Assembly (NCBI GenBank): GCA_031547305.1
Contig: JAVBSC010000006.1
Location: 1 to 5,379 of the forward strand
DNA from: JAVBSC01 sp031547305
GTDB lineage: Bacteria; Desulfobacterota; Desulfovibrionia; Desulfovibrionales; Desulfovibrionaceae
Length of the DNA: 5,379 nt
Direction: 5' to 3'
This document shows positions 1 to 5,379 of this stretch, in pieces (positions within the stretch are counted from its first letter, which is position 1; every line of letters begins with the position of its first letter). Under the pieces are notes generated by a model. That model did not search any database, was not told where the DNA came from, and saw only the letters and a list, made by a program, of their open reading frames with translations. A program made the translations under genes and the position numbers.

Positions 1-614
1 GGGAACAGGCCGAAAAACATCAGCGCGGTGTTGATTGCGAAAACAGACAGGGCCAGAATCCAGCTTTTGCGCGGCTCAGCCAGGAACTCGGCCAGGCGCT
101 TGGACAGGTTGACTAAAACCGTCAGCGTGTAAAGCGCGAACACCACCGCTGCGGCGAACATAAACGGGGCCAAAGGAATAGCCATGACCCCGGTGTTGGA
201 ATCACGGACGTGCAGGAACATGGCCTGCTCAAAGCACTGCCAGCACAGAACGCCGACAACCAGCATGTACAACCAGGTCATGCCCACGGCCAGGGCTTTG
301 CGCCTGGAGGCGGACATTTTCTCGATGAACAGATCCACCCGGATATGCTCATTTTTGGATTCCGAATAAGGCATGCCGCCAAAAAAGGTCAGCACCAGTC
401 CGATGCTGACCATTTCCAGTGTGCCGCGCAGCGGCAGAGCGAAGAGGTTGCGCCCGATGACGTCAATGGTGGTAAGCGCGGTCATGAGTACCAGGCTCAC
501 CCCGCCCAGGACCGCAAAAAGATTGCTGAGGGGAACGGTTATTTTTTCCAGAAGATTCACCGCTGAAGAAACGTGGATTTTTTCCAGCCCGTTTATTGCC
601 GGAGAATAGGACAT
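1..614 (-). CDS. TRAP transporter small permease (DctQ family), partial; possible DctQ-DctM fusion
   Basis: This is the small membrane subunit of a TRAP (tripartite ATP-independent periplasmic) transporter, which takes up organic acids or similar anions using an ion gradient together with a large permease and a periplasmic binding protein. Translation from 614 gives 204 residues with no stop before the window edge. Predicted membrane segments lie near residues 31-54, 66-84, 107-128 and 148-170. The DctQ hallmarks are present: a conserved Arg (R55) after the first helix, the G-T-L-E motif (64-67) opening the second, and H90-I-R-V-D94 after it. The ATG is preceded by AGGAG at a six-base spacing. 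A fifth hydrophobic stretch begins near 185, after the point where stand-alone DctQ proteins usually end, so a fused DctQM permease is plausible; the cut edge prevents a decision. It starts 68 bases after the ASST gene on the same strand and is probably its operon partner. The substrate cannot be read from this fragment. Confidence 0.88.
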   Translation of the reverse strand, partial: MSYSPAINGLEKIHVSSAVNLLEKITVPLSNLFAVLGGVSLVLMTALTTIDVIGRNLFALPLRGTLEMVSIGLVLTFFGGMPYSESKNEHIRVDLFIEKMSASRRKALAVGMTWLYMLVVGVLCWQCFEQAMFLHVRDSNTGVMAIPLAPFMFAAAVVFALYTLTVLVNLSKRLAEFLAEPRKSWILALSVFAINTALMFFGLF

Positions 615-642
615 GCGGAACTCCTTTGCGTAACAGCCTTCC

Positions 643-658
643 GCCCGGCGCGCCGGGC
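643..658. repeat. 16-bp perfect GC-rich palindrome between the ASST and TRAP genes
   Basis: GCCCGGCG is followed directly by its reverse complement CGCCGGGC, inside the 68-base spacer between the ASST stop codon and the ribosome binding site of the TRAP gene. In mRNA it could fold into a tight hairpin with four central bases as the loop. No T-tract follows on the minus strand, so it is not a standard terminator. It may modulate transcript processing or translation of the permease, or simply reflect high GC content. Confidence 0.4.
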
Positions 659-682
659 CCGCGCCCGACGCGCCGTTTTTCA

Positions 683-2074
683 TCAATCCTTAAAACCATC
701 CGTAAAGAACGGGTTCTCAGGAACCAGCTCCGGCTCGCCCTTGGTGTTCAGCCGGATGCGGCTGTTGTGCGCCGGGGTTACCGCCTCCTCCTGATAATTC
801 TTAACCTGCGGGCACCAGGCGTATGGGTAGCGGTGCGCCCGGAAGACATTGCCGGCCGGGTTGATGAATTCCCAGACGATCTCCCCTTCCGGAGTCACTT
901 CTATAACCCGGCCGAACAGGAACTCGGTTATCAGAGTGTTGCCGTTGGGCAGGCGGTCCGCGCTGGAGCAATAGTGGCTAAACAGGTTATTTACGATGGT
1001 CAGCTCTTCCATATTGCCGTTAAAGTTGCGCGGGTCATTGTAGGTCCAGACCACCTTGAGGCTGACCGGGTCTATTTCCAGCACGCGGGAATAGGCGCGC
1101 ATGGCGTTCAAATACCCCTTGGGGGCGCAGGGGCTGGGCGCGCCCAGGCCGGCCTGGCCGCCGTTGTCGAAAATCAGGATGTTGCCCGCGCCGGGCAGGC
1201 CGGGCTGGATCATGTGCACATGGTGCTGGCCCACGATCTGGCCGATATCCTGAAGCTCCTTGGTGGATTCGAAGTCCGGGCCGATGCGCCAGACCACGTC
1301 GCCGGTCTTTTTATCGATAATGAAAGACGTGTTCAGGATGCGGATGTCGGAAATGATGTTTTCCGGGTGAAAGCGCTCGTCCCCTGCGTCGTACCATTTA
1401 TTCGGCCCGAGGTAGTTGATGTTGTTGCAGTAAGTGACCTTGACGTAGCCGGCCTTGCCGAATTCCGGGGCAAAACAGCGGTGCACGGCCTTGCCGATGG
1501 TTTCGATGCCGAGTTGGTCCCAGTGATCGAACAGGCTCCAGGACCACAAGCAGTTGCCTTCTTCGTCTATCTCCATAAGTTTGGTGTCCGCCACCTTAAG
1601 ATCCGAAAACTCCGGCAGGCTGCGGGTAACTGTGGAGTTGACCAGGGTCTTGCCCTTGATTTTCGGCTCCTGGCCGGGGTTGTAATAGCCGGTGGGGTTG
1701 CCCTCGCGCTGGAAGTCGTGGTGCTGGCGGGCGCTCATGACCATCTCGCCGGTCTCCAGGTTCGGCAGGGCCTCCCCTTTATTGAAGCGCCAGACCGTGT
1801 TGCCGTTCCAGTCCTGCTGGGCCACGTCCAGGCAGTCCAGCCAATAGCCGGGCATGAAGCCTGTGGTGCCCATGATGTAGCCGCCGGGCAGCAACTTGTT
1901 GTCGAAGCAGCCGTACAGGCCCTTCCAGGTATGCACCAGATTGCCGTTCATGTCATACAGGGCCGCTCCCTGGGCCGTGCTGCGGCCCTGGATGCTCGGG
2001 ATCACGGTCAAGCCGTTCCAGCATTTATCCGGATTGTAACGAACCACACCTGTGGGAAAAACGCGAGTATACAT
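683..2074 (-). CDS. Arylsulfotransferase (ASST) family protein, signal-peptide-less
   Basis: The 463-residue protein belongs to the arylsulfotransferase (PF05935-type) beta-propeller family, whose studied members move sulfate from one phenolic ester to another phenol through a sulfo-histidine. Family landmarks in order are the N-terminal F-P-T-G-V-V-R-Y-N-P block (6-15), a first blade with D-M-N-G-N-L-V-H-T-W (41-50), A-R-Q-H-H-D (115-120), L-G-P-N-K-W-Y-D-A-G-D (222-232), D-K-K-T-G-D-V-V-W-R-I-G-P-D (254-267), G-Q-H-H-V-H-M (282-288) before G-N-I-L-I-F-D-N-G-G, and R-L-P-N-G-N-T-L-I-T-E (374-384). The probable sulfo-histidine lies in H284-H285, and R245 fits the conserved arginine. The position where relatives, as I recall them, carry a histidine (W-x-H-x-N) is Y215 here. 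No signal peptide or membrane segment is seen, and nine cysteines are present, which suggests a cytoplasmic location unlike the periplasmic E. coli enzyme. The ATG at 2074 is chosen because the GTG six bases earlier overlaps the AAGGAG ribosome site. Substrate and activity are unproven. Confidence 0.85.
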   Translation of the reverse strand: MYTRVFPTGVVRYNPDKCWNGLTVIPSIQGRSTAQGAALYDMNGNLVHTWKGLYGCFDNKLLPGGYIMGTTGFMPGYWLDCLDVAQQDWNGNTVWRFNKGEALPNLETGEMVMSARQHHDFQREGNPTGYYNPGQEPKIKGKTLVNSTVTRSLPEFSDLKVADTKLMEIDEEGNCLWSWSLFDHWDQLGIETIGKAVHRCFAPEFGKAGYVKVTYCNNINYLGPNKWYDAGDERFHPENIISDIRILNTSFIIDKKTGDVVWRIGPDFESTKELQDIGQIVGQHHVHMIQPGLPGAGNILIFDNGGQAGLGAPSPCAPKGYLNAMRAYSRVLEIDPVSLKVVWTYNDPRNFNGNMEELTIVNNLFSHYCSSADRLPNGNTLITEFLFGRVIEVTPEGEIVWEFINPAGNVFRAHRYPYAWCPQVKNYQEEAVTPAHNSRIRLNTKGEPELVPENPFFTDGFKD

Positions 2075-2079
2075 CAGCA

Positions 2080-2085
2080 CTCCTT
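2080..2085 (-). promoter_or_regulatory. Ribosome binding site that fixes the ASST start
   Basis: AAGGAG lies five bases before the ATG at 2074. The in-frame GTG at 2080 shares the last G of this site and so cannot be the start, which shortens the protein by two residues relative to the longest reading frame. Confidence 0.8.
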
Positions 2086-2149
2086 ATTGTTGCGGGCCAC
2101 GCGGCCGCTTGAGGTTGTTAAACAGCCGAATCGACTTTGCACGGATATT

Positions 2150-2165
2150 AGCAAGGCCTGTGCCA
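2150..2165 (-). promoter_or_regulatory. Sigma-54 (RpoN) -24/-12 promoter for the ASST-TRAP operon
   Basis: Read on the minus strand, TGGCACAGGCCTTGCT matches the sigma-54 consensus TGGCACG-N4-TTGCW at every fixed position except one (A for G at the seventh base). The invariant GG (2164-2163) and GC (2152-2151) have the required spacing. Transcription would start near 2140, leaving a leader of about 65 bases before the ATG at 2074. Promoters of this class need an ATP-hydrolysing enhancer-binding protein, and a perfect inverted repeat lies upstream at a suitable distance. Confidence 0.85.
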
Positions 2166-2213
2166 TATAAAAACTGTATGAATTTCAAATGAATATTTTA
2201 GTTTAAAAAGAAA

Positions 2214-2237
2214 CCATGTTTCGCAGATGAAACATGG
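2214..2237. promoter_or_regulatory. Perfect 9-bp inverted repeat, likely upstream activator site
   Basis: CCATGTTTC, a six-base spacer (GCAGAT) and GAAACATGG form a perfect dyad. Its centre is about 85 bases upstream of the predicted sigma-54 start site, the usual range for an enhancer-binding activator, and the DNA between is AT-rich and should bend easily. The TGTTTC/GAAACA core resembles dyads bound by activators of this class, but I cannot name the protein. A stem-loop in a kinase-side transcript is the alternative reading. Confidence 0.6.
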
Positions 2238-2253
2238 ATAATGATAATTCACC

Positions 2254-2275
2254 TGGGAAAGTGAAAATATTCCCA
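2254..2275. repeat. Inverted repeat TGGGAA / TTCCCA with 10-base spacer
   Basis: TGGGAA (2254-2259) and TTCCCA (2270-2275) are exact reverse complements spaced ten bases apart, about 16-18 bases from the larger dyad on its kinase-facing side. It could be a second operator in the divergent region. Six-base arms can arise by chance, so support is weak. Confidence 0.3.
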
Positions 2276-2288
2276 ATCTTATTTGAGA

Positions 2289-2321
2289 AAAATTGAAACA
2301 AAATGTTTTAAAATTGAAACA
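2289..2321. repeat. 12-bp direct repeat at 21-bp spacing containing TGAAACA
   Basis: AAAATTGAAACA occurs at 2289-2300 and again at 2310-2321, exactly 21 bases apart, or two helical turns. Between them TGTTTTAA is a near-complement of TTGAAACA, giving an imperfect dyad. The heptamer TGAAACA also occurs in the right arm of the 2214-2237 inverted repeat (2228-2234), so the same protein might recognise all three. The surrounding 60 bases (2281-2340) are only about 22% GC, so low complexity is a competing explanation. Confidence 0.4.
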
Positions 2322-2337
2322 TAATATTAAATTGCCC

Positions 2338-2574
2338 TGGACCAAAATACAAACCGCGCGCCAGACAAAAAACTTAGAATCTAGCCTGGGAGCGCTAAAA
2401 TATTGATTTCCCCCCTTTACCGTTTGGCTTTTGAGCTGTACTCTCACACAGGCGGGCGCCTGGCAAAAAATCGCGCGGCGCGCCGCCGCGTATTTTCCAC
2501 TGCCGGTTCTACCTTGGCTGTACAATACGCGAGCGGATCACAATCTTTTAGATGCAGAAAACAGGCCTATAATT
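2338..2574 (+). other. Leader/intergenic stretch upstream of the kinase, no gene seen
   Basis: This roughly 240-base stretch holds no convincing gene. It includes a GC-rich palindrome GCGGCGCGCCGC (2475-2486) sharing the GGCGCGCC core with the palindrome at 643-658. A perfect TATAAT (2568-2573) sits two bases before the kinase ATG, too close to be that gene's -10 box. No well-spaced sigma-70 or sigma-54 promoter for the kinase was found. Longer in-frame starts (TTG at 2431) would add 48 residues of hydrophilic, non-conserved-looking sequence before the first membrane helix and lack a good ribosome site. Confidence 0.5.
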
Positions 2575-4962
2575 ATGAGTTTCCGCCAGACTATTTTATG
2601 CCTTATTGGCATATCTCTTCTGATCACCATAACCATCGGGGGAATCGGCAGCTATTTTATGCTGAAAAACTCCGCCAATGTTACCAGTCAATACAATAAC
2701 ACAACAAAGCCAGCATTTTACATAGGAGAAGTCAAGTCAAATTTCTGGAAGGCGCATGCCCTGATGCTTCAGATGGCGCTTGACAAAGACGAAGATGCCA
2801 TAAAAAATAATTATAATAAAGTGATGGCATTATACAGCCGTAACAATGAACTTCTTCAATCGTACAGCAAGACGGAATTCTCCGGCATTGAAGAAAAAAA
2901 ACTGTATGCGGCGATGGTTAAAGCACGCGATAAGTTTCATCAGATGAACAGGCTGGCTCTGGATTTGGACTTGATGACCACCAGTGAATCCGCAATAGAT
3001 GAGTTTAACAAATACAACAATGATGTCATGCTTCCGGTTTTGAACAATTTCATGAGCTCCTTGGACGCATTGAACACGTATGTTATGCAAGAGTCCGGCA
3101 TGACCAACGTCATGAACAAAAAAAATTCCGATACCGCATTCATAATCATAGTAGCCATTATCGCGGCGGCGGTGTTTATTCTGCTGGCGGCCGGATCTTA
3201 CTTCGCCTCCGGAATCCTGCGGGCTGTCCGCGGAGAAACCGAATTCGCGGCCGCCATCGCGGAAGAAAACTTCAACAAAAGACTGGACCCTTCGCTGCTG
3301 GAGCGCAAAGATGAATTCGGCACCATGGCCAGGGCACTGGAAAGCATGCGGGCCAGCCTGATGCGGCTGATCGGCGATCTGCGGGCCTCCGACGAGGCAG
3401 CCCGGAACGCCAGCCGGCACAAAAGCGTGTTTCTGTCCAGGATGAGCCACGAAATCCGCACGCCGCTCAACGCCATCATCGGCATGACCTACATCGCCAA
3501 AAAAGCCAGGGACCGCGAGGCCGTAAACGACAGTCTGAACAAAATCACCACCTCATCAGCCCATCTGCTCGGCCTGATCAACGACGTTCTGGACATGTCC
3601 AAGATCGAGGCGGGCAAGTTCGAACTGGTGGAAGAAGAATTCGGCCTGGAAAAACTGCTCATGAACGTCTGCACCGTGGCTTCGGCCAAAACGGAGGAAA
3701 AAGAGCAGAATCTTCTGGTCTCGCTGGAGGGCCTCCTGGCTTCGCGCTACATCGGCGACGGGCTGCGCCTGTCGCAGATCCTTACCAATATCATCGGCAA
3801 TGCCTGCAAATTCACGCCGGTAAGGGGATTAATCCGCCTTTCCGTTTCCTGCGCGGAAAAAAACAACCTCTGGTCCAGGCTGCGCTTTACTGTGGAAGAT
3901 ACCGGCATAGGCATGACGCCGGAGCAGATCGGCCGGATGTTCTCGCCCTTTGAACAGGCGGACGGCGGCACGGCCCGCCAGTTTGGCGGCACTGGGCTGG
4001 GCCTGGCCATCTGTGACAAAATCGTCAAGCTGATGGGGGGCGACATCAGGGTGGAAAGCGAGTTCGGCAAAGGCAGTTCCTTCACCGTCACAGTCAAGCT
4101 GAAAAACTCCCAGCAGTACGAGCGCGCGGCGCTTGATTCTTCCATTGACGTGTGCGGCACAAAGGTAATGATTATTGACAAGTTGCCGGAAATACGCGAG
4201 TTTTTCGCCAGGCTCTTTGGCGAGCTGGGCATTTCCGCCGTCGCCGCCGAAAGCACGGAGCCGGCCTTCAACCTGCTGCTGGAAAACACGGAGTGCGCGC
4301 CATACACCATTATCTTCCTGGATTGGGATACCGCCGGGGAAGACGCCGTGGACTTCGTCAAAAAGGTCAAGGCGAATTTTGGCTGCCAGGTCATCGTGGT
4401 TATGGTGTCCGCCTCCAGGTTTGCGGAAATAGAAGACCGGGCCGTGGAAGCCGGCATAAACAGATTCCTGCCCAAACCGGTCTTCCCATCCACGGTCATC
4501 AACCTGGTCAACGAGGTTGTAGGGGCGCCCGGGCGCCGGCCGGAGCCGTCGCCGCTGGCGGGTGAAACTTTCGGCGGCAAGCGGGTTCTGCTGGTGGAGG
4601 ACAACGAGATCAACCGCGAAATCGCCTTCGCCTACATGGAAAACACGGGAGTGGAGGTTGACGTGGCGGAAAACGGAGCCGAGGCCGTGGAGAAATACCT
4701 GGCGGCCAAGGGCGGATACGATTTGATCCTCATGGACGTGCACATGCCGGTCATGGACGGCTACACCGCTTCCAGGCGCATCCGGACGGAAGAAAAAGAC
4801 CGCGCCTGGGACCGGCGCTCCATTGTGGCCATGACCGCCAACGCATTTAAGGAAGATATAGCCTGCTGCTTTAACGCCGGCATGGACGACCACCTGGCCA
4901 AGCCCATGAGCGAGGACGGCATGCGGAATATTCTGCGCAAATACCTGGCGGAGACCGTATAA
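2575..4962 (+). CDS. Membrane-bound hybrid sensor histidine kinase with two receiver domains
   Basis: The 795-residue protein senses a signal outside the inner membrane and autophosphorylates in the cytoplasm. Domains in order: membrane helix (about 5-29); extracytoplasmic, mostly helical sensor region (30-186), like a four-helix-bundle ligand domain; second helix (188-212); HAMP linker (about 213-267); HisKA with S-H-E-I-R-T-P-L-N and phospho-acceptor H292; HATPase with N409, D-T-G-I-G-M (442-447), F-S-P-F-E-Q (456-461) and G-G-T-G-L-G-L-A-I (471-479). Receiver 1 (about 528-650) keeps D535, D583, S612 and K634 but has K536 where the second pocket acid is expected. Receiver 2 (669-793) is canonical: E675, D676, D721, T754, K776. 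There is no Hpt domain, so a separate phosphotransfer protein is expected. The ATG at 2575 is chosen because TM1 follows at once; its ribosome site (AGG, ten bases away) is weak. It is divergent from the sigma-54 operon. The sensor half is far more AT-rich than the kinase half. The ligand is unknown. Confidence 0.93.
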   Translation: MSFRQTILCLIGISLLITITIGGIGSYFMLKNSANVTSQYNNTTKPAFYIGEVKSNFWKAHALMLQMALDKDEDAIKNNYNKVMALYSRNNELLQSYSKTEFSGIEEKKLYAAMVKARDKFHQMNRLALDLDLMTTSESAIDEFNKYNNDVMLPVLNNFMSSLDALNTYVMQESGMTNVMNKKNSDTAFIIIVAIIAAAVFILLAAGSYFASGILRAVRGETEFAAAIAEENFNKRLDPSLLERKDEFGTMARALESMRASLMRLIGDLRASDEAARNASRHKSVFLSRMSHEIRTPLNAIIGMTYIAKKARDREAVNDSLNKITTSSAHLLGLINDVLDMSKIEAGKFELVEEEFGLEKLLMNVCTVASAKTEEKEQNLLVSLEGLLASRYIGDGLRLSQILTNIIGNACKFTPVRGLIRLSVSCAEKNNLWSRLRFTVEDTGIGMTPEQIGRMFSPFEQADGGTARQFGGTGLGLAICDKIVKLMGGDIRVESEFGKGSSFTVTVKLKNSQQYERAALDSSIDVCGTKVMIIDKLPEIREFFARLFGELGISAVAAESTEPAFNLLLENTECAPYTIIFLDWDTAGEDAVDFVKKVKANFGCQVIVVMVSASRFAEIEDRAVEAGINRFLPKPVFPSTVINLVNEVVGAPGRRPEPSPLAGETFGGKRVLLVEDNEINREIAFAYMENTGVEVDVAENGAEAVEKYLAAKGGYDLILMDVHMPVMDGYTASRRIRTEEKDRAWDRRSIVAMTANAFKEDIACCFNAGMDDHLAKPMSEDGMRNILRKYLAETV

Positions 4963-4981
4963 AAATGGACACTTGCAATGC

Positions 4982-5013
4982 AAAAAGCCCCGGCTGGAAA
5001 ACCGGGGCTTTTT
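4982..5013. terminator. Bidirectional intrinsic terminator between convergent genes
   Basis: AAAAAGCCCCGG (4982-4993) pairs perfectly with CCGGGGCTTTTT (5002-5013) around an eight-base loop. The GC stem is flanked by an A-run on one side and a T-run on the other, so it can stop transcription from the kinase (plus strand) and from the RRM gene (minus strand). It sits 20 bases after the kinase stop and 23 bases beyond the RRM stop. A small palindrome, TTGCAATGCAA (4973-4983), overlaps its left edge. Confidence 0.93.
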
Positions 5014-5036
5014 ACACTACATAATTGCGGATACGC

Positions 5037-5303
5037 TTAATAGCGCGGCTTGCGGGGGGCTTTGGGCTGGGCTTCGTTCACTTTCAGACTACGCCCGTCC
5101 ATGTTTGAACCGTCAAGCGCCTGGATAGCGCCGGCGGCATCAGCCGCGGCCATTTCCACAAAGCCGAAACCGCGGGCGCGGCCCGTTTCGCGGTCAGACA
5201 CCAGGTTGACGGAATTGACGGTACCGTACTGAGAGAAGAGATTACGAACTTGATCTTCAGTCGCCGACCAGGGCAGGTTCCCCACATAAATAGACTTGCT
5301 CAC
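5037..5303 (-). CDS. Small RRM-domain RNA-binding protein
   Basis: The 88-residue protein is almost entirely one RNA recognition motif (PF00076) and should bind single-stranded RNA in the cytoplasm. RNP2 is I-Y-V-G-N-L (5-10) and RNP1 is R-G-F-G-F-V-E-M (44-51), with the RNA-stacking aromatics Y6, F46 and F48 present; the last RNP1 position is Met rather than the usual aromatic. A short basic, proline-containing tail (K81-A-P-R-K-P-R-Y88) follows. Single-RRM proteins of this size are well known in cyanobacteria and common in Desulfovibrio-type bacteria; their RNA targets are mostly unknown. The start is GTG at 5303, six bases after GAGG; no upstream in-frame ATG fits better. It converges on the kinase gene and shares its terminator, and no operon partner is visible. 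It may act as a housekeeping or cold-responsive RNA chaperone, but that is inference from the family. Confidence 0.95.
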   Translation of the reverse strand: MSKSIYVGNLPWSATEDQVRNLFSQYGTVNSVNLVSDRETGRARGFGFVEMAAADAAGAIQALDGSNMDGRSLKVNEAQPKAPRKPRY

Positions 5304-5345
5304 AAAAAACCTCGTTGATTAGTTTAAAAAATTTTGCACATGACG

Positions 5346-5363
5346 TTTGCATCCATATGCAAA
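5346..5363. repeat. 7-bp inverted repeat upstream of the RRM gene, possible operator
   Basis: TTTGCAT, four bases (CCAT) and ATGCAAA form a perfect dyad 43 bases before the GTG start of the RRM gene. A further TTTGCA (5333-5338) lies 13 bases from the equivalent hexamer of the dyad. The location fits a promoter-proximal operator, but I find no clear -35/-10 pair to anchor it, and the upstream neighbour lies outside the window. Confidence 0.4.
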
Positions 5364-5379
5364 ACAATTGCGCACTTTA

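Noticed and set aside
596..2170. Long 524-codon open frame on the plus strand opposite the ASST gene
   Set aside because: It is a mirror of the GC-rich ASST codons, its translation resembles no family and is low in motifs, and it runs over the sigma-54 promoter and both ribosome sites on the minus strand.
2461..2476. Possible plus-strand sigma-54 promoter starting at TGGCAAAAAATCGC
   Set aside because: The GG-to-GC spacing is one base short and the TTGC element is missing.
2148..2525. 125-codon minus-strand open frame in the divergent intergenic region
   Set aside because: It begins at TTG without a good ribosome site, covers the dyad and the sigma-54 promoter, has a sharply changing composition along its length, and shows no family resemblance.
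2568..2573. Perfect TATAAT as a -10 box of the kinase gene
   Set aside because: It ends one base before the ATG, so transcription would start inside the coding sequence, and there is no suitable -35 hexamer 16-18 bases upstream.
2431..2574. N-terminal extension of the kinase from TTG at 2431
   Set aside because: The extra 48 residues have no signal-like or domain character, and the ATG at 2575 places the first membrane helix directly at the N-terminus, as usual for this architecture.
3829..4983. 384-codon minus-strand open frame across the kinase gene
   Set aside because: It is an antisense shadow of the HATPase and receiver coding sequence, rich in His/Arg/Gly as expected from complementing GC-biased codons, with no recognisable domain.

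Overview
The window looks like a chromosomal piece of a Desulfovibrio-type bacterium (Desulfovibrionaceae or a nearby sulfate/sulfite-reducing lineage). This is an inference from three things: the gene mix (a TRAP transporter beside an arylsulfotransferase-family gene, plus a stand-alone 88-residue RRM protein), a strong sigma-54 type promoter, and GC-rich genes separated by very AT-rich spacers. No rRNA, tRNA, mobile element or CRISPR array is visible.

Layout. (1) Bases 1-614, minus strand: the 5' part of a TRAP transporter small-permease (DctQ) gene, cut by the window edge and possibly a DctQ-DctM fusion. (2) Bases 615-682: a short spacer with a GC-rich perfect palindrome. (3) Bases 683-2074, minus strand: an arylsulfotransferase (ASST, PF05935-type) family protein of 463 residues, without a signal peptide and probably lacking one of the usual active-site histidines. 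(4) Bases 2075-2574: a 500-base divergent intergenic region. It carries a near-consensus sigma-54 promoter firing toward the ASST gene, a perfect 9-bp inverted repeat at enhancer distance, further TGAAACA-type repeats, and the leader of the next gene. (5) Bases 2575-4962, plus strand: a 795-residue membrane-bound hybrid histidine kinase with two receiver domains. (6) Bases 4982-5013: a bidirectional intrinsic terminator between convergent genes. (7) Bases 5037-5303, minus strand: a GTG-started RRM RNA-binding protein, with an inverted repeat in its upstream region.

How the genes may work together. The ASST-family gene and the TRAP permease very likely form one operon driven from the sigma-54 promoter, so an enhancer-binding activator should control them. 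The divergent hybrid kinase is a candidate input to that control, but no activator, Hpt protein or output response regulator lies inside the window, so the link is inferred from position only. The RRM gene appears to be an independent unit.

The most notable points are the sigma-54 promoter with its upstream palindrome, the apparent loss of a conserved histidine in the ASST-family protein, and a lysine in the acidic pocket of the kinase's first receiver domain. I do not see clear proof of an entirely new type of system.
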